Assembly (NCBI GenBank): GCA_963704995.1
Contig: CAVPIM010000005.1
Coordinates: forward strand, 496,001-560,000
Length of the DNA stretch: 64,000 bases
DNA from: RYN-230 sp963704995
Lineage (GTDB): Bacteria; Actinomycetota; Actinomycetes; Streptosporangiales; Streptosporangiaceae
Direction: 5' to 3'
The first letter of the stretch is position 1, and every line of letters begins with the position of its first letter. The notes under the pieces were generated by a model. That model did no database searches and was not told the DNA's origin. It saw only the letters and a program-made list of their open reading frames with translations. The position numbers were made by a program, and so were the translations under genes. Below, one piece after another: positions 1 to 8,387 of the stretch.

Positions 1-2
1 CC

Positions 3-134
3 GCGCTCGCCTCAGCCGCAGCGCTCACCCGTCACCTGCTGCACCGGCGCTCGGCGGCCATGGCGCCCGCCGCGGCGCCGGCCTCCCCGGTACCGCAGGA
101 CAGCGCCGCGGCGGACCGGGTCAGCTGCCCGTGA
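3..134 (+). CDS. C-terminal tail of an unidentified protein (partial)
   Basis: The frame is open from the left edge to a TGA at 132-134 and gives about 43 residues, rich in Ala, with an Arg/His patch followed by a Pro/Ala-rich end. Such tails are common at the C-termini of actinobacterial membrane transporters, but no motif survives to prove this. It would converge on the hexapeptide gene that ends at 172. The product cannot be named from this fragment. Confidence 0.3.
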   Translation, partial: ALASAAALTRHLLHRRSAAMAPAAAPASPVPQDSAAADRVSCP

Positions 135-171
135 GCCGCTGGCTCCGGCCCTGGAGCGTAGCGCCGGGCAT

Positions 172-768
172 TCATCCGTCCACCCGCCGGTCATCGCGGT
201 GGGCCGAGAACCAGTTCGCCTGCCGCGCCATGCGCTCGGCGGCCGGGGTCTCCCGGCTGACGCCGTACACGGTGCCCGGGAAGTCGAGTCCCTCCTGCAC
301 GGCCCAGATCTGCTCGTGCTGGCCCGGCGGGTAGATCTGGGCCGGGTTCCCGACCGCGACCCAGCCGATCGGCACCGTGCTGCCCGCCGGGAGGACCGTG
401 TTGACCTGCACCACGCCGTGGACCCGGACCTCGCTGCCCGGGCCCAGCTCGCAGCCCGGGAACAGCGCGGCACCAGTGGCCAGGAAGCAGCCGCCGCCGA
501 CCCGCGCCCCGTTGAGGTGCGCGTGCGGTCCGACCAGGACGTCGTCCCCCACGATCAGCGGATGCCGGGCCCGGCCGCGCAGCACGGCGTTCTCCATCAC
601 CACGCAGCGGGCACCGACCTGAACCTCACCGTCCTCGGCGGTGAGCACGGCGCCGAACAGGATCCTGGCCTCCGGGCCGACGCGGACCGCGCCGCAGAGG
701 ACCGCAGTAGGCGCGACGTAGGCGCTGGGATGGACGTCCGGGGCCGCACCCCGGTGCTCGATCAGCAT
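172..768 (-). CDS. Hexapeptide-repeat acyltransferase / gamma-carbonic-anhydrase-like protein
   Basis: A 198-residue protein of the left-handed beta-helix superfamily. Imperfect hexapeptide repeats run from about residue 15 to 125 (for example HPSAYVAPTAVL, VGPEARILFGAVL, IVGDDVLVGPHAHLNGARVG), as in the PaaY/YrdA gamma-carbonic anhydrase and transferase group. The helical C-terminus includes GTVYGVSRE. The frame is open further upstream, to 861, but homologous-looking sequence begins at the ATG at 768 and the extension lacks the fold's pattern. Several His residues could bind metal, though I cannot confirm a complete three-His site. Substrate unknown. Confidence 0.75.
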   Translation of the reverse strand: MLIEHRGAAPDVHPSAYVAPTAVLCGAVRVGPEARILFGAVLTAEDGEVQVGARCVVMENAVLRGRARHPLIVGDDVLVGPHAHLNGARVGGGCFLATGAALFPGCELGPGSEVRVHGVVQVNTVLPAGSTVPIGWVAVGNPAQIYPPGQHEQIWAVQEGLDFPGTVYGVSRETPAAERMARQANWFSAHRDDRRVDG

Positions 769-817
769 CCGCCCAGCCTGCCAGGCCCAGGGCCCGGCGG
801 TCGGCGCGACGGCCCGG

Positions 818-1088
818 TCAGTGCTCGCCGCGCTCGCGGAGCAGCTCGCGGAACTCCGCAACCGCCTCGTCCTGGTCCGGGCCCAGGTCCTCGGCCACGA
901 TCATCTTCGTGCCGTCCCAGGTAGGCGCCGGCATGATCCGCGCCGTCTTCCAGCTCGACCAGCAAGGGGTGGTGGGCGATCTTGATGTGGTCGTACACGT
1001 CGTCCCAGGTCACGCCGGGCGGGACCAGGCCGATCGAAGGCGAGTCGCTGTCGTCGTAGTCCAGCTCATGCAGCACGAAGACCCCCAT
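818..1088 (-). CDS. Small conserved-looking protein, frameshifted
   Basis: From the ATG at 1088 the reading is MGVFVLHELDYDDSDSPSIG and onwards to ...LLVELEDGAD. Around 925-935 the coding signal moves to another frame and continues MPAPTWDGTKMIVAEDL to ...ELLRERGEH, with a TGA at 818-820. Joined, it gives about 90 residues, acidic and soluble, with no recognised domain. The C-terminal part ends 49 bases before the hexapeptide gene start (768), so the two may share a transcript. Either one base is wrong in the sequence or the gene is broken. Function unknown. Confidence 0.5.
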
Positions 1089-1177
1089 TGGCCGGTGATG
1101 CTGCCACGATAAGCGCACCGGGATGCGTCCGGCCAGGCGTACCGCACGCGGCCCGGGCCGGTGCCCTCAGCCATTCC

Positions 1178-1864
1178 TCACGGCGAGAGCTTGCTGGCCC
1201 GCATGGCCAGCAGCCACGGGATCACGCCGTGACCCCCCTCGGTCAGCGCGGTGATGACCAGGCCCTGGCCGAACAGGGCCGCGGTGTAGGCACTCAGCGG
1301 CCGGTGCATGCTGGTGAACGTCATGCTCATCCCGTCCCGTTCCGCCTGGTCGGTATAACGGCGCGTCTCCAGGTACGGCCGGGAAAAGCGGAACGACGGC
1401 CCGTGCATCGTGTCCTCGTCCTGGGCGCTGATGAACGGGTGCACTATGGCCAGGCACAACTGGCCGCCGGGGCGCAGCACGCGGCCTATCTCAGCCACCG
1501 CGCCCGGAAAATCATCGAAATCCAGCAACGACATGCAGGCCACCACGAGATCGGTGCTCTGGGCCGCAAAGGGCAGCGCGGTGGCATCCGCCCGTAGCAC
1601 CGGAATGGCCGCGCAGGACGCCACCGCGGCCCGGGTCAGCGTGGGCGAGTAATCGGCGCCGACCACGCGGTACCCGAGGGCGCGCAGTTCCCGGCTGCAC
1701 CGGCCTTCGCCGCAGCCCAGGTCGATGACCGGCCCGGTTCCGGGCCCGGGCAGCAGCGCGCGCAGGGCAGGCCAGGTGCCCTCCGCGAACCCGTCCTGCG
1801 GCGACTCGCGGGCCCACCTGATCCACTCGCCCGCGTGCGTTTCCCACTCCCCGGACAGATTCAC
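1178..1864 (-). CDS. Class I SAM-dependent methyltransferase
   Basis: 228 residues with a standard Rossmann methyltransferase core. Motif I is VIDLGCGEGR at about residue 46, followed by VVGADYSPTL (acidic residue that holds the SAM ribose), RADATALPF (motif II region) and IGRVLRPGGQLCLAIVHPF (post-I/motif III), which matches the Methyltransf_11 family. The acceptor cannot be inferred; the C-terminal half is variable as usual. It is followed at 58 bases by a small divergent gene starting at 1922. Likely a cytosolic small-molecule methyltransferase. Confidence 0.85.
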   Translation of the reverse strand: MNLSGEWETHAGEWIRWARESPQDGFAEGTWPALRALLPGPGTGPVIDLGCGEGRCSRELRALGYRVVGADYSPTLTRAAVASCAAIPVLRADATALPFAAQSTDLVVACMSLLDFDDFPGAVAEIGRVLRPGGQLCLAIVHPFISAQDEDTMHGPSFRFSRPYLETRRYTDQAERDGMSMTFTSMHRPLSAYTAALFGQGLVITALTEGGHGVIPWLLAMRASKLSP

Positions 1865-1921
1865 GTTCCGAGATTACTTGGCCCCCCGTGACGGCCGCCG
1901 CTGCGCGGTAACTTGGCGGGC

Positions 1922-2194
1922 ATGAAAACGCTTGTCATCTGCCGGCTGCGGCCCGGGGTGACCGTCGCTGATATTGCCGCGCACCGGGCCGCCGAGATGG
2001 CCGCGCTGAGGCAGCTGAAGGCCGAGGGCACGCTGGCCGAGGCCTATTCCCCCGGAGGCCCGGGGGCGGTCCTGATTTTCGATGCGGATAAGGGAGCAGT
2101 CGAGGGCGTGGTGAGCGCGCTGCCGCTGGTCCTCGCGAAACTCATCGATACGGAGATCATGGCGCTGCAGCCACTGCCGGGCCTGGCGGCCTGA
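1922..2194 (+). CDS. Small alpha/beta-barrel-dimer-like protein
   Basis: 90 residues: MKTLVICRLRPGVTVADIAA, then a helix (AEMAALRQLKAEGTLAEAYS), then GAVLIFDADKGAVEGVVSAL and a final strand with Pro-Leu. The beta-alpha-beta-beta layout, with the central LIFDAD strand, resembles YciI/muconolactone-isomerase-like dimeric ferredoxin-fold proteins. The ATG at 1922 was preferred over the TTG three codons upstream. A strong hairpin follows the stop. No catalytic residue can be assigned. Confidence 0.65.
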   Translation: MKTLVICRLRPGVTVADIAAHRAAEMAALRQLKAEGTLAEAYSPGGPGAVLIFDADKGAVEGVVSALPLVLAKLIDTEIMALQPLPGLAA

Positions 2195-2200
2195 TCCTGG

Positions 2201-2223
2201 GCTGCCCCGGGGGCCGGGGCAGC
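2201..2223 (+). terminator. GC-rich hairpin after the 1922-2194 gene
   Basis: Perfect 8-bp arms GCTGCCCC (2201-2208) and GGGGCAGC (2216-2223) with a 7-base loop, starting 6 bases after the TGA. There is no T-run, which is usual for actinobacterial terminators. A second short perfect hairpin, GCACGGAACCGTGC, lies at 2229-2242. Confidence 0.5.
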
Positions 2224-2270
2224 GGGCCGCACGGAACCGTGCATACCTCACCTAGCGCTACATTCTGGTC

Positions 2271-2645
2271 ATGGACGAGAACCGGGCCCGGCGCGTGGCC
2301 GACGCGCTACGCGACCGCGGCATCGACGCTCATCTGGCCAAGGCGGCCGTGGACCAGTACGGCGTGCGCGTGTCGCTGCCCGGCGGCCGGCAGGCCGAGT
2401 GGGACACCGACGGCACAGCCGGCCTCGAGGCCCAGGTGATGCGGGACGGGATGCTGGTCGGCTACGTGCCCCAGATCGAGGGGTCCGAGGACTTCGACGA
2501 GCAGCAGGTCGTCAACGCGATCGCCCGCACCGACTACGACCAGCCGGTCGCGCGCCAGCGTGCGACCTCGCCGCCGGCCGCCGCTCCCCTGCCCCGCGAG
2601 GGTGGCGTCTTCCGCCGCTTCCTGGACGGCTTCCGCTACCGCTAA
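2271..2645 (+). CDS. Hypothetical actinobacterial protein, 124 aa
   Basis: The protein begins MDENRARRVADALRDRGIDA, a pattern of amphipathic helix then beta strands (YGVRVSLPGGRQAEWDTDG). A Pro/Ala-rich linker and a basic aromatic tail (VFRRFLDGFRYR) follow. No transmembrane segment or known motif. It stands alone between two hairpins upstream and a convergent operon end at 2760. Codon use is typical of the window, so it is probably a real gene of unknown function. Confidence 0.6.
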   Translation: MDENRARRVADALRDRGIDAHLAKAAVDQYGVRVSLPGGRQAEWDTDGTAGLEAQVMRDGMLVGYVPQIEGSEDFDEQQVVNAIARTDYDQPVARQRATSPPAAAPLPREGGVFRRFLDGFRYR

Positions 2646-2759
2646 CCGGGCCCGCTAGCCGGCTGGCTCGTGCGTGCGCGGAAACCGCCGCGATCGCAGC
2701 GGTTTGCGTGCACAGACGGCCCGTGCGGTGCCGCCGCCCGGCCGGCGCCATGACGGGGC

Positions 2760-3428
2760 TCAGATCTCGCGGACCGGGCGGGCGCCCCGGACGGTGGCCA
2801 CGACGATCCCGGCCACGAACACCAGCCCAGCACACAACGCCGCGCCGGCGTCGTGCGGCGGCCGGGCGGGCCACACCCAGGGGCTGGTCCAGTCCCCGAT
2901 CAGCCCGAACTGCGCCACGATCATGTACGCCATCGGGCCGGTCCAGGCCAGCGCGCCGCCGGTCACCGCGGCCAGCAGCAGGCCGATGCCGGTCATCCCG
3001 GCCAGGTTGCGCAGGATGTCCAGGGTGCCGCCGGGCAGGCGGTCCGCCGCGGCCCCCGCGGCCAGCGCCGCGAACGCGGCCGCAGTGAGCCCCAGCGCCG
3101 TGCCCAGCCGCAGGTAGGGCAGCCACCGGCCGGTGGCCCGCTCCGGCTCGCCGAACGGGCTCTGCGCGGTGACCGCGATCATGGAGGCCGCCCCGGCCTC
3201 GATGAGCAGCGGAACCTGCTGCGCGCCGTTCCCGTTGCCCAGGCTCCAGTGCCAGGACAGCCCGGCCCGCAGGACGAGCGCGCAGAGCGCCAGCGCGGCC
3301 AGGGCGCCGGGGACACGCCGGCTGGCCAGGTGCAGCCGCACCAGGCGCAGGCCGGGGTGATCCAGCAGCGCGCGCGGCCGGGACGCCTCCGCCCGCGGTT
3401 CGGGCTTCTGCAGGCCGGCGGCGGTCAC
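2760..3428 (-). CDS. Multi-pass membrane protein, last gene of the ECF-ABC operon
   Basis: 222 residues read from a GTG at 3428 that overlaps the previous stop (GTGA), followed by TAAGLQKPEPRAEASRP. Several hydrophobic segments follow (ALAALALCALVLRAGLSW, GTALGLTAAAFAALAAGAA, LAGMTGIGLLLAAVTGGALAW, AGLVFVAGIVVATV), so about five or six membrane passes. The position suggests an accessory subunit of the ABC-2 exporter encoded just upstream. No family motif recognised. Confidence 0.65.
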   Translation of the reverse strand: MTAAGLQKPEPRAEASRPRALLDHPGLRLVRLHLASRRVPGALAALALCALVLRAGLSWHWSLGNGNGAQQVPLLIEAGAASMIAVTAQSPFGEPERATGRWLPYLRLGTALGLTAAAFAALAAGAAADRLPGGTLDILRNLAGMTGIGLLLAAVTGGALAWTGPMAYMIVAQFGLIGDWTSPWVWPARPPHDAGAALCAGLVFVAGIVVATVRGARPVREI

Positions 3429-4915
3429 GGCAGCTGGGCCAGGGTGATGTGACCGGCCCGCAGCTCGGCCAGGTGAGCAGCCAGCCATGCGTGCCGGGTG
3501 GCGGCCGGCAGCGCGGCGAACCTCTTGGCCGCCGCCGCGACCTGCTCCGCCTGCGCGTGCTGCCCGTTCCCCGGTCCGCTGCCCGTCTGAGCGGCCGTGC
3601 CCGCGTCCTGGAGCAGGGCGAGTTCGACGGCCTGCTGCGCCGGGGTGCCGCCGGGAGGGCCCGGGGGAACGAAACCGGGTAGGCCGGCCACGAAGGCGGT
3701 GACCAGGGTGGTCCGCAGATAGCGGGTGAACGTCGTGGCGTTCTGCCCGAACGAGGTCTCGTCGGGCGTGGCCGGCATGGGCAGCCGGAACACCGCAGGG
3801 GCACCGGTGACGGCCGCGCCCATGCTCGGGATCAGGTCGTTCACGGCGACCTGGTCCACCCGGGCCGCAGTGCCCGGCAGCGAGGCGATCTCGCGCAGCA
3901 CCGGGGCCAGGCCCGCCGTCACATCGGGCAGGAAGCTCCGGTAGGCCGGGTGCACGCATACCGGTACCCCGGCCGCCTGCCCGCAGACCGGCGTGTACGG
4001 AACCGGCCGGTCATTGGCGGCATCGTGCAGCGCGGGGATGACGGTGCCGTAGGTCCCGGTCCGGGCGGTGCCGGTCAGCCCGACGGCCGTGCCGGCCGCC
4101 GCCAGGCCGGCCACGGCGATGACTGCGGCCGCGCGGCGCAGCCGCGGCCCGGCGTCGGCCGCCTGCGGCAGGCCGAGGGCGGCCAGGACGACGAGGGTGA
4201 GCCCGATCAGGAACATCAGCTGCGCGATGGACACGTCCGGCAGGTAGTGGTGGAACACGCCAGTATCGTCGTCGGGCACGTACGTGGTCGGCGAGAGCAG
4301 CGCGTAGGCGCTGGACCGGCCTACTGCATTCCGGAACCCTTCGAGGGAGAGCAGGAACGCGCCGACCGCGGCCAGCGGGGCGGTGAACCGGCTGGGGAAG
4401 CGGGCGCCCACCGCGAACCCGAGGGCGCTGATCAGTGCCAGTTCCGCGAGGCTGGCGGCTACCGGCCACCACGGCGGCCCGCCCCAGGTGGCCTGGCTCG
4501 CGGTGACCCCGTACAGCACGGCCGTGCAGCACAGGAACCCGGCGGCCACCCACAGCGTGGTGGCGGCCCAGGTAATGAGCTGCGCCGTCCAGCGGGGCCG
4601 GGCCGTCGCGTCGACCAGGTCTCGCGTGTGCCGGCGGCTGTCCCGGGATCCCATCCAGGCGGCCACGCCGGCCACGAACGCCACGAAGTCGGGCAGCAGC
4701 TTGTTGGCCAGGACCGAGGCCCGCAGATCCCAGAACGGGCCGTAGCCCATGGCGGTCCGGAAAGGGTCGAACACGAACAGCACGGCCAGCAGGGGGAACG
4801 TCCAGGGCATCGTGTTGCGGCGCAGTTCCAGCCACAGCAGCCGCCACAGCGACATGGGGGAGGCCAGGCCGACGTCGCGGGGCCGCGGACGGGCCGGCGC
4901 GCCGGTGAGCGTCAT
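3425..4915 (-). CDS. ABC-2 type transporter permease with large extracytoplasmic domain
   Basis: 496 residues. About six membrane spans occupy residues 35-270 (such as LLAVLFVFDPF, FVAFVAGVAAWMGS, ISALGFAVGARFP, LMFLIGLTLVVLAALGLP). A long soluble C-terminal part holds two Cys in TPVCGQAAGVPVCVHPAY, which may form a disulfide outside the cell. The SRDSRRHTRDLVDATARPRW segment is typical of ABC-2 permeases that pair with CcmA/YhaP-type ATPases. The start overlaps the ATPase stop by 4 nt. Export substrate unknown. Confidence 0.7.
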   Translation of the reverse strand: MTLTGAPARPRPRDVGLASPMSLWRLLWLELRRNTMPWTFPLLAVLFVFDPFRTAMGYGPFWDLRASVLANKLLPDFVAFVAGVAAWMGSRDSRRHTRDLVDATARPRWTAQLITWAATTLWVAAGFLCCTAVLYGVTASQATWGGPPWWPVAASLAELALISALGFAVGARFPSRFTAPLAAVGAFLLSLEGFRNAVGRSSAYALLSPTTYVPDDDTGVFHHYLPDVSIAQLMFLIGLTLVVLAALGLPQAADAGPRLRRAAAVIAVAGLAAAGTAVGLTGTARTGTYGTVIPALHDAANDRPVPYTPVCGQAAGVPVCVHPAYRSFLPDVTAGLAPVLREIASLPGTAARVDQVAVNDLIPSMGAAVTGAPAVFRLPMPATPDETSFGQNATTFTRYLRTTLVTAFVAGLPGFVPPGPPGGTPAQQAVELALLQDAGTAAQTGSGPGNGQHAQAEQVAAAAKRFAALPAATRHAWLAAHLAELRAGHITLAQLP

Positions 4916-5655
4916 GACCGGGCCTCCGTCAGGACCGCGCTGTACCCGCGCTCCAGCGGGGCGTCGCCTACCCCGTGGCCCTCACCCCGGGCGGTGAGCT
5001 GCTGCGGGGTTCCCCGGAAGACGATCTTCCCCGCGTTCATCAGAGCGACTTCGGTGCAGGCGGCCCCGACGTCCTCGACCAGGTGGGTGCTGACCACGAC
5101 CGTGGCGCGCTCCCCCAGGTCACGCAGCAGGGCCCGGAAGGCCACGCGCTGCTCCGGGTCCAGGCCCGCGGTCGGCTCGTCGAGGAGCAGCAGCTCCGGG
5201 CGGTTAACGATGGCCTGGGCGATGCCGACCCGGCGCAGCATGCCCCCGGACAGGGTACGCAGCTTGGCCCGGGCCTTGTCGCCCAGGTCGGCCTGCTCGA
5301 TCGCGGTGGCCACCGCCGCCGGGACCCGCGCCGCCGGCATCTCCTTGAGCAGCGCGAAGTACTCCACGAACTCGACCACTGTGAAGGACGGGTAGTAGCC
5401 CAGATTCTGCGGCAGATATCCGAGCCGGCGCCGGATCTCCCGCCGCGGCCCGAAGTTGCCGGGGTCACGGCCGAGGAGCCGCATTTTCCCGGAGGAGGGC
5501 GGGAGCACGGTCGCCATCATGCGCAGCAGCGATGTCTTGCCCGCTCCGTTGGGGCCGAGCAGGCCGAACACTCCGGGACCGGCCTCCAGGTCCACCCCGG
5601 CCACGGCCTGGTTCCGGCCGAAGTGCCGGGTCAGGCCGGCAATCTCGACGTTCAT
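4912..5655 (-). CDS. ABC transporter ATP-binding protein
   Basis: 247 residues with all ABC ATPase motifs: Walker A GPNGAGKTS near residue 35, a Q-loop in GYLPQNLGYYP, signature LSGGM, Walker B LLLLDEPT and switch His in VVVSTHLVEDV. The subgroup is the CcmA/NatA-like family that powers ABC-2 permeases. It sits between two membrane proteins and overlaps both by 4 nt, so one transporter complex is likely. Confidence 0.9.
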   Translation of the reverse strand: MNVEIAGLTRHFGRNQAVAGVDLEAGPGVFGLLGPNGAGKTSLLRMMATVLPPSSGKMRLLGRDPGNFGPRREIRRRLGYLPQNLGYYPSFTVVEFVEYFALLKEMPAARVPAAVATAIEQADLGDKARAKLRTLSGGMLRRVGIAQAIVNRPELLLLDEPTAGLDPEQRVAFRALLRDLGERATVVVSTHLVEDVGAACTEVALMNAGKIVFRGTPQQLTARGEGHGVGDAPLERGYSAVLTEARS

Positions 5656-6374
5656 GATGTTCCTCTCGGGATCCGGGTGGCATAGACGACGACCACGGCG
5701 CAGCAGGCCGCGAACGCGAGGTAGGGAAGGACGAACGCTGAGTCAGTGAGCGCGGTAAACCGCCCGGAGGAGCCGCCGGCGGCCACGACCGTGATGGCCC
5801 AGCCGGCCAGGCCGACGGCCACGCCCACGTTGGCCGACCGCGCGAGCGTGGCCGCGGCCAGCGCCAGCCCGCAGATCGCCGTCATCGGGATCAGCCACCC
5901 GAACGTGACCGCGGCTGCGGCCCCCGAGCCGTCCAGCAGCGACACGGCCGAGGCGGCCAGCCCGAGCACCGCGTTCAGCCCGAACACGGCCAGCGCCCGG
6001 ACCAGCAGCAGCGTCCGGTCGCTGACCGCCATGCTCCGGGTCAGCTCCCAGGCCGGATCGATACCGGGACCGTAGGCGTAGGCGATGCCCGCGGCCGCGA
6101 GCGCGGGCGCGAGCAGCGCCACGACCGGCACGCCCGTCCTGGAGGTCGCCGCTGCCCCGGCGCCCAGCACCACCACGCTGGCGATGATCCAGCCGAGCAG
6201 CAGCGACGGCGTGGTGACCAGCGCCCGGGCCAGCCCCGGGGAGCGCAGCAGCCAGCTGGCCACGCGCTCGAATGGCCCAGGCTTACGCCGCCACACCTGG
6301 GCCGCGACCGCGGTCCACACTCCGCGAAGATCGACGTCGGGCGGGGCCGCGTCCTGCCCCGGTAGTTCGCTCAT
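5652..6374 (-). CDS. Membrane protein between ECF sigma factor and ABC ATPase
   Basis: 240 residues from the ATG at 6374 (MSELPGQDAAPPDVDLRGVW); a longer open frame runs upstream but overlaps the sigma gene. A cytosolic N-terminus of about 50 residues (AAQVWRRKPGPFERVASWLL) precedes six hydrophobic segments ending near the C-terminus. No zinc-finger anti-sigma motif is present, yet its place after the sigma gene (ATGA overlap) suggests either a membrane anti-sigma/sensor or a transporter part. The role is inferred only from context. Confidence 0.65.
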   Translation of the reverse strand: MSELPGQDAAPPDVDLRGVWTAVAAQVWRRKPGPFERVASWLLRSPGLARALVTTPSLLLGWIIASVVVLGAGAAATSRTGVPVVALLAPALAAAGIAYAYGPGIDPAWELTRSMAVSDRTLLLVRALAVFGLNAVLGLAASAVSLLDGSGAAAAVTFGWLIPMTAICGLALAAATLARSANVGVAVGLAGWAITVVAAGGSSGRFTALTDSAFVLPYLAFAACCAVVVVYATRIPRGTS

Positions 6375-6922
6375 CGTGGTCCTCCTTCCGCGGCCGGGCC
6401 GCCCAGCGCGGCCCGCAGCAGCCGCCGGGCCCGGTGCGCGCGGCTCTTGACCGTGCCCTCGGGGATCCCCATCAGCTGCGCCACCTCGGCGACCGGCCGG
6501 TCCTCCACGTACATCAGCTGCCACACCTCCCGGTCCGGGCTGCCTTCCGGCCCGAGCACGGTGACCGCGTCAGTGATCTGGGCCCGCGACAGCGCCGCCT
6601 CGGCCGGGTCGCTGGCGTACTCCCCGTCCCCGGCCAGCACGACCGGCAGGAGCAGGGCGGCCGGGCCCCGGCGGCGCAGGAACAGCGCGGCCTGCCGCCG
6701 GGCTATCCCCCAGATCCACGCTCCGGGCGGGCTGTCCGGCCGATAGCGCCCGGCGCCCGTCCAGACCGCGAGGAAGGTCTCCTGCAGCACGTCCTCGACA
6801 TCCGCCGCCGCGAGCACCGACCGGAGCCGGGCGGCCAGCCACGGCGCGTGCCGCCGGAACAGCTCCCGCAGCGCTGTGTCATCGCCGGCCGCCACCCGGG
6901 CGACCAGCTCCTCGTCGTCCAT
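6371..6922 (-). CDS. ECF RNA polymerase sigma factor
   Basis: 183 residues from the ATG at 6922; an in-frame GTG at 6958 is the alternative. Region 2 runs from RELFRRHAPWLAARLRSVL to the characteristic DVEDVLQETFLAVW, with WIWGIARRQA as the 2.4-like part. Region 4 is PDREVWQLMYVEDRPVAEVA and GIPEGTVKSRAHRARRLLR. It heads an operon in which each of the four following genes overlaps its predecessor by 4 nt, so it probably controls the ABC exporter and perhaps itself. No ZAS anti-sigma gene is adjacent. Confidence 0.88.
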   Translation of the reverse strand: MDDEELVARVAAGDDTALRELFRRHAPWLAARLRSVLAAADVEDVLQETFLAVWTGAGRYRPDSPPGAWIWGIARRQAALFLRRRGPAALLLPVVLAGDGEYASDPAEAALSRAQITDAVTVLGPEGSPDREVWQLMYVEDRPVAEVAQLMGIPEGTVKSRAHRARRLLRAALGGPAAEGGPR

Positions 6923-7168
6923 CGCCTCTCTATTGCACAGCGGCGGCGGCTGGTTCACGAGGGCGCGCGGAAATTACCCCTGATCCGCGGGCCGCCGCGG
7001 GGCGTAGCTGGTCGGCGCCCCGCTGGGTACTCAAGGGCCGGCGCATACGCGAACGCCGCGCTCCACCGTCAGGGGCGGCCGCCGCCCGCCGGGCAAAATG
7101 CCCGATGCCTCATCCACCCGGCCCGCCTCCCACCAGGACAGGCCGGGACCGGGCGGCGGCCGCCGGCT

Positions 7169-8197
7169 CTAGCGGTTCCCCCCTGGTGCGGGCACCGGCG
7201 AGGTGCCGACCTGCTCGGCGCTCGCCCGCGCGCCGGGGTGGCCGGCCTCGGCCGCGGCCTCCCGCTCGGTCTCCGCGTTGATCTCGCCGCCGATCAGCAC
7301 GGCCAGGCCGGCCAGGTAGAGCCAGAAGATCAGGATGGCCACGCCTGCGAACGTGCCGTACGTCTTGCCGTAATTGCCGAACTTGCTCACGTAGAACGAG
7401 AAGCCCAGGGAGGCGGCGAGGAAGATCACGGTGCCGGTCACCCCGCCGGCGCTGACCCACTGCCAGCGCGGGGACTCCCGGTTGGGTGCGACGTAGTAGT
7501 ACACCGAGAACAGCAGCGAGATGACGATGACCGTGAGCACCCAGCGGACCACCGTCCACACGATGATGAAGGCCGACCCGGCCAAGGGGACGTGACCCTC
7601 GATGGCCGAGCCGAGCGACACCCCGAACACGATCAGCGCGGAAGCGATGCCACCCAGCACCGCCGTGGCCACCATCAGCACGAACGCGATCAGCCGCTTG
7701 GGCCCGAACTTCCGGTCCACAGGCACCTCGTAGGCGATATCCAGCCCAGTCTCCAGCGCGACCATGCCCCCCGAAGCGCTCCAGACCGCGATCGCGAGGC
7801 CGAGGATCACGGCCGTCAGTGACCCGGCGTGATTCGAGCCTGCGTTGTTGACGGCCCCGGCGAAAACTTCCCGCGCGCCCGGCGGCAGCGCTTTCTGCAG
7901 CCCGTTCACCAGTTTGGTCAGCGTGCCCGACCCGACATGGATCAGGCTGATCAAGCCCAGGGCCGCGATGACCGCCGGGAACAGGGCCAGGAACCAGTGG
8001 TAGGCCAGGCTGCTCGCGGTCATCGAGCAGCGGTCCCGGACGAACTTCTTCCCGGTCCGCTTGAGCGTGTTCCGCCAGCCGGCCGCGCCGAGTTCCAGCG
8101 GCGAATCCGGGCCGCCGGACACCGAGCGCTCCGGCGGGATGCTCTGCTGCTGGTCAGCGGGCGCAGGCGCGGACCTGCGCGTGCGGTTGCTTGCCAT
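7169..8197 (-). CDS. YihY/BrkB family inner-membrane protein
   Basis: 342 residues from the ATG at 8197, which has an AGGGAG ribosome site about 7 bases upstream. It carries the family pattern: an N-terminal amphipathic stretch with FVRDRCSMTASSLAYHWFLA (usual form D-x-x-x-x-x-A-A-x-L-A-Y), LFPAVIAALGLISL, then GLAIAVWSASGGMVALETGL, YYYVAPNRESPRW and FGNYGKTYGTFAGVAILIFW, plus LAVLIGGEINAE near the end. Six transmembrane helices are expected. Function in the family is uncertain; it was formerly called ribonuclease BN by mistake. The Pro-rich C-terminus is lineage specific. Confidence 0.88.
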   Translation of the reverse strand: MASNRTRRSAPAPADQQQSIPPERSVSGGPDSPLELGAAGWRNTLKRTGKKFVRDRCSMTASSLAYHWFLALFPAVIAALGLISLIHVGSGTLTKLVNGLQKALPPGAREVFAGAVNNAGSNHAGSLTAVILGLAIAVWSASGGMVALETGLDIAYEVPVDRKFGPKRLIAFVLMVATAVLGGIASALIVFGVSLGSAIEGHVPLAGSAFIIVWTVVRWVLTVIVISLLFSVYYYVAPNRESPRWQWVSAGGVTGTVIFLAASLGFSFYVSKFGNYGKTYGTFAGVAILIFWLYLAGLAVLIGGEINAETEREAAAEAGHPGARASAEQVGTSPVPAPGGNR

Positions 8198-8330
8198 GGC
8201 TGGATCTCCCTGTGGGCCGGGCCGCCTGCGCTGCCTGCAGTTGGCGGGAAACCGGCTACCCGCGGCCAGCGGGCCAAAACAGCCCGGCCCGGCCCTGGCC
8301 CGGCCGGTGCCCCGCGACCCGGTGCGGGAT

Positions 8331-8375
8331 GGACCGGTGTGCGCTGGACCGGTGTGCGCTGGACCAGGGTGCGAT
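8331..8375. repeat. 15-bp tandem repeat, 2 perfect and 1 degenerate copy
   Basis: Unit GGACCGGTGTGCGCT at 8331-8345 and 8346-8360, then a diverged copy at 8361-8375. It lies between divergent genes, just before the GTG start at 8388, where promoter elements would be expected. Confidence 0.8.
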
Positions 8376-8387
8376 GTAATAGCGGGC

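Noticed and set aside
6371..6958. GTG at 6958 as the sigma factor start
   Set aside because: Possible, but it adds 12 residues of Pro-rich sequence unlike the family and has no ribosome site; the ATG at 6922 was preferred, though its own site is weak too.
7169..8197. Ribonuclease BN annotation for the YihY/BrkB protein
   Set aside because: The family was named so by an early error; the sequence is a six-helix membrane protein without nuclease motifs.
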